From positions 1 to 12,022 of the forward strand of contig NZ_CALKTL010000145.1 in NCBI RefSeq assembly GCF_937997405.1: a DNA stretch of 12,022 nucleotides. Reading direction: 5' to 3'. Position 1 is the first letter of the stretch, and each line of letters starts with the position of its first letter. Below the pieces are notes generated by a model. The model was not told the DNA's origin. It was given only the letters and a program-made list of their open reading frames with translations, and did no database searches. The stretch is from an uncultured Campylobacter sp. GTDB lineage: Bacteria; Campylobacterota; Campylobacteria; Campylobacterales; Campylobacteraceae. A program made the translations under genes and the position numbers. Positions 6,630-12,022 of the stretch are shown here, one piece after another.

Positions 6630-7034
6630 CTATTTTTTAAGCAGGTCTCTTATCTCGCTAAGAAGTTTGACCTCTTCGCTAGGCTCGGCAGGTGCGGCAG
6701 GCTCAGGCGCGGGCTCGGCGGGCTTTTTAAGCTTATTAATCGCCTTGATCGCGCAGAATATACAAAACGCGATGATGATGAAATCGACCGTTACCTGGAT
6801 AAACGAGCCGTAGTTTATCGTAACGGCCGGGGTCTGCCCTACCGCTTCTTTTAGCACGATCTTAAGATCGGTAAAATTCATACCTCCCATAAGAAGTCCT
6901 AAAACCGGCATCATGATGTCGCTTACGAGCGAGGTTACGATCTTGCCGAAGGCCCCGCCGATGACGACGCCCACCGCCATATCGATGACGTTGCCTTTCA
7001 TTGCAAATTCTTTGAATTCCTGAATGAAACTCAT
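6630..7034 (-). CDS. mscL: Large-conductance mechanosensitive channel MscL
   Basis: A 134-aa protein with the typical MscL layout: amphipathic N-terminal helix SFIQEFKEFAMKGNVIDMAVG, first membrane helix (about 15-45) with the Gly-rich pore line VGVVIGGAFGKIV, periplasmic loop (about 50-72), second membrane helix (about 75-100), then a Pro/Ala/Glu-rich linker (about 104-118) and a C-terminal helix (EVKLLSEIRDLLKK) that forms the cytoplasmic bundle. It opens under membrane tension in hypo-osmotic shock. Length and motifs are normal for the family; the PAEPAPEPAAPAEP linker is rather long and proline-rich. A strong AAGGAG ribosome site (7040-7045) lies 5 nt before the ATG. It is the first gene of the minus-strand block that continues into the Crp/Fnr regulator. 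Confidence 0.97.
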   Translation of the reverse strand: MSFIQEFKEFAMKGNVIDMAVGVVIGGAFGKIVTSLVSDIMMPVLGLLMGGMNFTDLKIVLKEAVGQTPAVTINYGSFIQVTVDFIIIAFCIFCAIKAINKLKKPAEPAPEPAAPAEPSEEVKLLSEIRDLLKK

Positions 7035-7060
7035 ATTGTCTCCTTAAATAAAATGTGCCG

Positions 7061-7066
7061 ATATTA
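7061..7066 (-). promoter_or_regulatory. Possible -10 box for the mscL block
   Basis: The minus strand reads TAATAT here, preceded by AAAATAGGC. Transcription would start near 7054, giving a leader of about 20 nt with the AAGGAG site (7040-7045). The box departs from TATAAT and no -35 is visible, so this is a moderate call supported mainly by position and by the absence of any closer upstream gene on this strand. Confidence 0.4.
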
Positions 7067-7110
7067 GCCTATTTTTGCTTTGTTTTTGCTTTTTATTAGG
7101 AAGTAAAAAG

Positions 7111-7116
7111 TATAAT
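7111..7116 (+). promoter_or_regulatory. -10 box of the gltX operon promoter with phased T-tracts upstream
   Basis: TATAAT lies behind T-rich DNA. The word TTTTTGCTT occurs at 7072-7080 and 7083-7091, 11 bp apart, followed by TTTTATT (7091-7097). T-tracts repeated about once per helical turn upstream of a -10 box are the known substitute for a -35 box in Campylobacter sigma-70 promoters. The predicted start near 7123 gives a leader of about 26 nt that contains the AAAGGA ribosome site at 7137-7142. Confidence 0.75.
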
Positions 7117-7136
7117 CCCAGCTTAAATTTAAACCC

Positions 7137-7142
7137 AAAGGA
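7137..7142 (+). promoter_or_regulatory. Ribosome binding site that fixes the TTG start of gltX
   Basis: AAAGGA with a 6-nt spacer (cctaaa) before TTG at 7149-7151. No in-frame ATG lies upstream, and the conserved GltX N-terminal motif begins at residue 3, so a later start is impossible. This is a clear case of a non-ATG start in an essential gene. Confidence 0.85.
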
Positions 7143-7148
7143 CCTAAA

Positions 7149-8465
7149 TTGTATCGCTTCGCTCCGTCGCCCACCGGCGATATGCATATCGGAAATTTAC
7201 GCGCGGCTATTTTTAACTACATCTGCTCGCTGCAAGATAAAAGCGGCTTTATTTTACGCATCGAGGATACCGACACTGTGCGCAATATCAAAGGCAAAGA
7301 TCAAGAGATAATCGAAATTTTAAAGCGCTTCGGCATCTCATGGCAGAGCCTGTATTATCAAAGCAAAAATTTAAAATTTCATCAGCAGTTCGCTGCTAAG
7401 CTACTCTCCGAGAAAAAGGCGTTTTGCTGTTTTTGCAGCGAGGAGGAGCTGGAAGCGAAAAAGCAAGCCGCCAAGGACGCCGGCGAGGCGTATCGTTACG
7501 ACGGACGCTGCGAGCATTTAAGCGACGAAGAGGTACTAAACTGCGACAAGCCCTTTACTATCCGCCTTAAAAAACCTGATCACGCGCTAGAATTTACCGA
7601 CGCGATCAAAGGGCGTATCACATTTGAGCCGCAGAATATCGACAGCTTCGTCATTATGCGCGCGGACAAGACGCCAACTTATAACTTCGCCTGCGCCTGC
7701 GACGATATGATGCAGGGTGTGAGCTTCGTAATCCGCGGCGAGGATCACGTCTCAAACACGCCAAAGCAAAACTGGATCCGCCAAAGCCTCGGCTACGACG
7801 GCGAGATCAAATACGCGCACCTGCCAATCATATTAAACTCCGAAGGCAAAAAGATGAGCAAGCGCGAGGATAGCTCTTCGGTAAAATGGCTGCTTCAAAG
7901 CGGCTACCTGCCCGAGGCGATCGCGAATTATCTAATCCTGCTGGGCAACAAAACGCCGCGCGAGGTCTTTAGTATGGATGAGGCGGTGGAGTTTTTCGAT
8001 ATCGCTAAAATTTCAAAAAGCCCGGCGAAATTTGACGAGGACAAACTCGCCTTTATAAACCGCGAGCATATCAAAAGAGCGAGCGAGCAGCGCCTGGCGG
8101 AGCTTTTTGAGCTTGAGCCGAAATTTGCGCCTTTAATAAAATTTTACACTCAAGAAGCGAGCCTAATCCCGCAGATTAAAGAAAAGATCGCAGCGATCTA
8201 CAGCGCGAAAGATATCCCGCAGGAGTGGACGGCGCAGGCGCAGGCGCTGCGAGAGGCGATCTTAAATTTATTAAGCTCAAACGGCGCTCCAATGGAATTT
8301 AATGATTTCAAAGCGGCGCTCTCGCAGGCTACAAGCTTAAAGGGCAAGAGCCTGTTTATGCCGCTTAGATTTTTACTAACCGGCGCACCTCACGGACCGG
8401 AGCTTAGCGAGCTGTATCCGCTGATCCGCGCCGATTTGAAGGAGATACTCGATGCTACTAAATAG
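7149..8465 (+). CDS. gltX: Glutamyl-tRNA synthetase, GluRS2-like
   Basis: A 438-aa class I aminoacyl-tRNA synthetase that attaches glutamate to tRNA in the cytoplasm. The ATP-binding signature is FAPSPTGDMHIGNLR (HIGH motif at 13-16) and the second is KMSKR (235-239). LRIEDTD (36-42) is the amino-acid and tRNA acceptor region. C93, C96 and C121 lie in the acceptor-binding domain, where some GluRS bind zinc; a fourth ligand could be Y117, as in the CxCx(n)YxC pattern, but the CxxC spacing differs. Many Epsilonproteobacteria have two GltX proteins. The GDMHIGN form matches, from memory, the GluRS2 type that in Helicobacter pylori charges tRNA-Gln with glutamate for later amidation. That specificity is an inference; the second paralogue would be elsewhere. 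TTG start. It overlaps yggT by 14 nt. Confidence 0.94.
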   Translation: MYRFAPSPTGDMHIGNLRAAIFNYICSLQDKSGFILRIEDTDTVRNIKGKDQEIIEILKRFGISWQSLYYQSKNLKFHQQFAAKLLSEKKAFCCFCSEEELEAKKQAAKDAGEAYRYDGRCEHLSDEEVLNCDKPFTIRLKKPDHALEFTDAIKGRITFEPQNIDSFVIMRADKTPTYNFACACDDMMQGVSFVIRGEDHVSNTPKQNWIRQSLGYDGEIKYAHLPIILNSEGKKMSKREDSSSVKWLLQSGYLPEAIANYLILLGNKTPREVFSMDEAVEFFDIAKISKSPAKFDEDKLAFINREHIKRASEQRLAELFELEPKFAPLIKFYTQEASLIPQIKEKIAAIYSAKDIPQEWTAQAQALREAILNLLSSNGAPMEFNDFKAALSQATSLKGKSLFMPLRFLLTGAPHGPELSELYPLIRADLKEILDATK

Positions 8466-8748
8466 CGTATTTTACGGCATTTTAGTGAGTATTCACTACG
8501 TGATTCAAGCTTATATGATGCTAATTTTCGTCGCATGCGTTTTGAGCTTCATCCGCCCAAATCCGTTCGGTAAATTTTATAAAATCGTCCGCGCGATCTC
8601 TGCGCTTACGGAGCCCGCGTTCGCGCTTGTGCGCCGCTATCTGCCTACGACTTTCGGTGGGTTTGATCTTTCGCCGCTTCTTATCCTACTCGTGCTTAAT
8701 TTCTTTGACAGCGCGATAATCTATATCATCAATAGGACGGTCATTTGA
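8452..8748 (+). CDS. YggT-family integral membrane protein
   Basis: A 98-aa protein with two hydrophobic segments (about 10-35 and 72-95) and the YggT pattern: SFIRPNPFGKFYKIVRAISALTEPAFALVRRYLP between them and DLSPLLILLVL at the start of the second. The family is widespread, with a role that is not well defined; links to osmotic tolerance, cell division and membrane-complex assembly have been suggested in other bacteria. The ATG lies inside the end of gltX (14-nt overlap in another frame) and has a strong AAGGAG site at 8439-8444 with a 7-nt spacer, so it is translated in its own right. Its TGA shares bases with the start of the next gene (TTGA), so the transglycosylase is likely translationally coupled to it. 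Confidence 0.9.
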   Translation: MLLNSVFYGILVSIHYVIQAYMMLIFVACVLSFIRPNPFGKFYKIVRAISALTEPAFALVRRYLPTTFGGFDLSPLLILLVLNFFDSAIIYIINRTVI

Positions 8749-10409
8749 AAATATTTTTGAAATTTAGCCTTGTTTTGGGACTGCTGTGCGCCGCAAGTAG
8801 CGGTAAAATTTTAAGCTACGAGGAGATCAAAAACGAGCCCAAATCCCTAGCCAAGGACTATTACATCTATCGCCTAATAGATGAGACGAAATACAACAAA
8901 GCGGAGATTAAAATTTTAAAACAAAGTATCTTTCGCTACAAAGGCAAACTAAAAGAGAAGCTAGATAGAATTTTTGGCGCCATTCGCCCTCCTAAGCGTC
9001 CGGATCGATGTGCAGGCGTTACCTCCGCTAATATTTTAGATGCAAATTTAACCTGCAAAAAGGCGCGCTCCTATCCAAATTTTATCGCCAAGTTAAGCCC
9101 GTCGGTGCGCGAGACGCTCGCTTCGCAGCTTGAAAAGTACCAAGACGCAGCAAGTAGAAACGCCGTAAATTTACTGCGCGGATTTAACGACGAAAATCCG
9201 AGCGAGTATTTTATGCAAAGTCGCAACGCGCAAAACTACTTTTTATATTACGACTACTTAAAAGGTGCGGGCAAGGACGCTCTGATCGATATCGACGCCG
9301 ACGCAGCCTTCGTAAGCGAACTGGCTTCGCAAAAAGGCTTCAAAGCGGTTCTCAACGACGCGCTAATCAACCGTAAATACCCGCACTTGCGCCGCTCACT
9401 CACGGGCGTCGATCCACTAGCCGTGGAGAAGGACGTAGCGTTTATGCTGGGCGTAAATGCCGTCATGCAGAGCGATGAAGGGGCTGCGCTTGCATTTTTT
9501 AGCCGCGCGGCTGCTAGCTTTGAGAAGCTTCACGATGTGCACAATGCGAAATTTTGGATCTACCTGCTAAACGGAGATCAAAATGTCTTGCGCCAGCTTG
9601 CTAGCAGCGATTATTACAGCCTCTACGCGCTGTACGCCAAGGAGGTCTTAGGGGATAGGAATTTAAACATAATCATCCCAAATCCTGCTAAAAATTCCAT
9701 CGAAGGCTACGATATCACCGATCCTTTCGCTTGGGTTCGCACGAAAAATAGCGCTGATCGGATGTCTCGCGAGCAGCTTTTGGAATTTGCCAAAAAATTC
9801 GACACTAAGCAAAGTATCGGCGAGTACTCATACATTATGAATAAAGCAAGCGGCGGCAAAGACAACTTCTATCCGACGCCGTTTATGGAATATATCGGCG
9901 ACGGCGACAACCGCCGCAAGGCGCTAATTTTAGCGCTTGCGCGCCAAGAAAGCCGCTTCGTGCCCGCATCGGTTTCTACCTCGTATGCGCTTGGGATGAT
10001 GCAGTTTATGCCGTTTTTGGCTAACGAGATCGGCAAAAAGCAACTCAAAATCGATGGCTTCGATCAAGACGATATGTTCCGTCCGGAGGTCGCTTACCGC
10101 TTCGCCAACATCCACATCGACTGGCTGGAGCGTAAAATTTACAGCCCGGTTTTCATCGCATACGCTTACAACGGCGGGCTCGGGCTCGTCAAAAAGATGC
10201 TTCAGCGCGGTGATATGTTTAATAAGGGCAAATTTGAGCCGTGGCTTAGCATGGAGCTCGTGCCGTATGCCGAAAGCAGGGACTACGGCAAAAAGGTGCT
10301 CGCAAACTTCATCATCTACTCGCAGATCCTAGATCCGCGCGCGAAAATCTCGGTGCAACAGGAGCTGCAAGACCTGCTGATACCTAGTAGAAGCGACAGC
10401 TTCCGCTAA
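8745..10409 (+). CDS. Soluble lytic murein transglycosylase (Slt family, secreted)
   Basis: A 554-aa periplasmic enzyme that cleaves the MurNAc-GlcNAc bond of peptidoglycan to leave 1,6-anhydro ends. It has an N-terminal signal peptide (about 1-17, cut near CAASS), a long alpha-helical region typical of the Slt superhelical ring (about 25-360), and a C-terminal SLT lysozyme-like domain (about 385-510). The catalytic Glu is E402 in ALARQESRF, followed by SYALGMMQFMP (413-423) and the AYNGG motif (474-478). Length is in the normal Slt range. Cys89 and Cys104 could pair in the periplasm. The start is TTG at 8745-8747, with AGGA at 8734-8737 and a 7-nt spacer, overlapping the yggT stop. It is followed 42 nt later by a secreted beta-propeller-like gene. 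Confidence 0.93.
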   Translation: MKIFLKFSLVLGLLCAASSGKILSYEEIKNEPKSLAKDYYIYRLIDETKYNKAEIKILKQSIFRYKGKLKEKLDRIFGAIRPPKRPDRCAGVTSANILDANLTCKKARSYPNFIAKLSPSVRETLASQLEKYQDAASRNAVNLLRGFNDENPSEYFMQSRNAQNYFLYYDYLKGAGKDALIDIDADAAFVSELASQKGFKAVLNDALINRKYPHLRRSLTGVDPLAVEKDVAFMLGVNAVMQSDEGAALAFFSRAAASFEKLHDVHNAKFWIYLLNGDQNVLRQLASSDYYSLYALYAKEVLGDRNLNIIIPNPAKNSIEGYDITDPFAWVRTKNSADRMSREQLLEFAKKFDTKQSIGEYSYIMNKASGGKDNFYPTPFMEYIGDGDNRRKALILALARQESRFVPASVSTSYALGMMQFMPFLANEIGKKQLKIDGFDQDDMFRPEVAYRFANIHIDWLERKIYSPVFIAYAYNGGLGLVKKMLQRGDMFNKGKFEPWLSMELVPYAESRDYGKKVLANFIIYSQILDPRAKISVQQELQDLLIPSRSDSFR

Positions 10410-10451
10410 AGCCGGCGGCTGGCTTGAAGGATGATTTTAAGAGGCGGCGAA

Positions 10452-12022
10452 ATGAAAACAAAGCGAAATATTATAGTTAAAATTTTAGCCGCTTCGGCTT
10501 TTATCTGCGGAATTTGCGCGGCGACTCAAAATTTTTCGGCCGCCAAAGAGACTGCAAAATCGCTGAAAGAGGATGAAATTTTAATCCTTAAAAGCGATCT
10601 TGCCGCCGCGAAAAAACATGGCGGCGCACTACAAGAGGTAAATTTAGAGGAGAGGGAGCTTACAAAAAACGCGCTTAAGCTTCCGTTTGAAATTTACGAG
10701 CTACGCCTTTCTGAGGATCAAAATACGCTCTTTGGCTTGGGCGACGATAAAGGCGGCATCGTCTTGATTGACGTTACCGAGCCGCGCGCTCTAAGACTTG
10801 CGGGCATATTTTCTTTTCCGCAGCATGAGTTTGATCCCGCTTACATAGATATCGCACAGAGCAAAGACGGCAAAAGTCTATTCGTAGCCGATCCAAATTT
10901 CGGAATTTATAAGCTGGATCTTAGCGACCGAAGAGATATTAAAATTTTAGCTCGGCTTGAAGCGCGATTTGTAAATAAAATAGAGCTTTCCAGCGACGGA
11001 CACACTCTCTTTGCGAAGGATTTTTTCAGTACCCTTACCGCCTATGACGTAAAAGATGATAAATTTACGCAGCTTGCTTATTTTATCGCCCCTTCCAAAG
11101 CCGATAAGCGGGAGTATGATTACGCCTGCGCGCCACATAGATTATCCGAAATAAAGGAGCTCGGCGATCTGAAACTGCTCTCTGAGAATGAGCTTTTGCT
11201 GGCAAGCTGGGTGGGATTTTATGTTTTAGACATATCGGATATGGATAGGTACCGCGCAAATGCCGCGCAAAACTCTAATATCTTAAAGCAGGTCCGCTAT
11301 ATCGCTCATCCGCATTTAGAAATAGATAAAATGACGCTATCCAAAGACGGCAAGCGGGTATTTTCATCAAATTGGAGCGAATTTGGGCTATATGATTTGG
11401 GCGAAAATAATACGGTTCAATCAAGCGCGTATTACAGTGGCGCGCACTTAAATAATTTTAAAGTTATAGAGGATCTAAATTTAGCCTACTTGGGCAAAAA
11501 AATATCCGAAAAAGGGGAATTTCCAAGCGTAGATCTGATCGATTTTAGCAATAAACTAGACCCCGCCCCGATAAAAAGATATCTCTTTCCGCAGAGCCTA
11601 AAGGGCGTAAGCGTCGAGTCTCGCGGCGAATATCTATTCTTTTCCTATTTTACGAAAAACGGAGCGTTTATAGGCGGACTTGATCGCGCTTCGTTAAGCT
11701 CCGCCGAAAAATCCGCGCAATCTGCGCAGATGCAAAATAAAATTTTAACCGAAAAAAGCCTTGAAGAAAAAGGCACGATCTGGGAACTTCCTTACTCTAA
11801 AAACGGCTTTAGAACCGTAGATAACATAATAAAATCTCCGCAAGGGTATCTGCTTCTTGCAAGCGCGGACGACGAATACCGAGTCTCGCTAGTTGCGTTA
11901 AGCGAGCAGGGGGCGGAGCTTTGGCGCAAAAAATTAAATATGGTATCCGCAGCCAATATGCCAGTAGCGGCGATGGATTCATACGTGCTTTTGGATAATA
12001 AAATTTTAGACGCCAAAACAAA
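10452..12022 (+). CDS. Secreted beta-propeller-like protein, 3' end beyond the window
   Basis: An open frame of 523 codons runs from ATG 10452 to the right edge without a stop. Residues 1 to about 23 form a signal peptide (MKTKRNIIVKILAASAFICGICA). The rest repeats a blade-like pattern: LSEDQNTLFGLGD (86-98), QSKDGKSLFVAD (136-147), LSSDGHTLFAKD (179-190), LSKDGKRVFSSN (296-307) and SPQGYLLLAS (462-471), mixed with LIDV, LDLSD, LDISD and LIDFS strands. This is the style of LVIVD/WD40-like periplasmic propellers, which usually bind proteins or polymers; no catalytic motif is seen. An in-frame ATG at 10431 is less likely as start because GAAGG touches it, whereas AAGAGG (10439-10444) sits 7 nt before 10452. 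It probably belongs to the gltX-yggT-slt operon, so a role next to cell-wall turnover is possible. No close homologue is recognised. Confidence 0.85.
   Translation, partial: MKTKRNIIVKILAASAFICGICAATQNFSAAKETAKSLKEDEILILKSDLAAAKKHGGALQEVNLEERELTKNALKLPFEIYELRLSEDQNTLFGLGDDKGGIVLIDVTEPRALRLAGIFSFPQHEFDPAYIDIAQSKDGKSLFVADPNFGIYKLDLSDRRDIKILARLEARFVNKIELSSDGHTLFAKDFFSTLTAYDVKDDKFTQLAYFIAPSKADKREYDYACAPHRLSEIKELGDLKLLSENELLLASWVGFYVLDISDMDRYRANAAQNSNILKQVRYIAHPHLEIDKMTLSKDGKRVFSSNWSEFGLYDLGENNTVQSSAYYSGAHLNNFKVIEDLNLAYLGKKISEKGEFPSVDLIDFSNKLDPAPIKRYLFPQSLKGVSVESRGEYLFFSYFTKNGAFIGGLDRASLSSAEKSAQSAQMQNKILTEKSLEEKGTIWELPYSKNGFRTVDNIIKSPQGYLLLASADDEYRVSLVALSEQGAELWRKKLNMVSAANMPVAAMDSYVLLDNKILDAKT

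Noticed and set aside
10409..10425. Hairpin AAGCC...GGCTT after slt as a terminator
   Set aside because: Only five base pairs with a 7-nt loop and no following T-run; the next gene begins 42 nt after slt and seems to share the transcript.

Overview
The window looks like a chromosomal segment from an Epsilonproteobacterium of the Campylobacter type, probably one of the more GC-rich oral species (gracilis/rectus/showae/curvus-like). This is inferred from protein character (a GluRS2-type GltX with a GDMHIGN signature, a compact-type PriA core, a short Psd), from promoters with a clear -10 box behind T-rich or AT-rich DNA, from dense AAATTT/AAAATTTTG words, and from dense co-directional packing. 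No species can be proven from the sequence alone.

Layout. The left edge (1-139, plus strand) holds the last visible part of a LuxR/NarL-type DNA-binding domain whose C-terminus looks abnormal. It overlaps, antisense, a small membrane-anchored protein gene (45-284, minus). Two minus-strand groups follow. priA (418-3213) lies 4 nt downstream of a type IV pilin-like pseudopilin gene (3218-3700) that has its own promoter. Upstream of these runs a tight block in transcription order: mscL (mechanosensitive channel), a Crp/Fnr-family regulator, a membrane-anchored metallophosphoesterase, and psd (phosphatidylserine decarboxylase). A 114-bp divergent promoter region (7035-7148) separates this block from a plus-strand operon: gltX (glutamyl-tRNA synthetase), a YggT-family membrane protein, a lytic transglycosylase with an SLT domain, and a secreted beta-propeller-like protein that runs off the right edge.

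Biological theme. Most genes are housekeeping: replication restart, tRNA charging, phospholipid synthesis, peptidoglycan turnover and osmotic safety. The minus block joins membrane lipid synthesis, a membrane tension valve and a one-component regulator. The plus operon joins translation with envelope proteins.

Most unusual signal. PriA is about 300 residues longer than expected because of two low-complexity insertions. The first is a long degenerate 18-bp tandem array (hexapeptide N-S-x-x-x-Q), in which one half of each unit is conserved to the codon level and the other half is highly variable. Psd carries a comparable loop insertion with a 54-bp internal duplication. This looks like a genome-specific habit of expanding surface loops of conserved enzymes. 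No mobile element, CRISPR array, tRNA, rRNA or convincing intrinsic terminator was seen, and nothing resembles a new defence or biosynthetic system.
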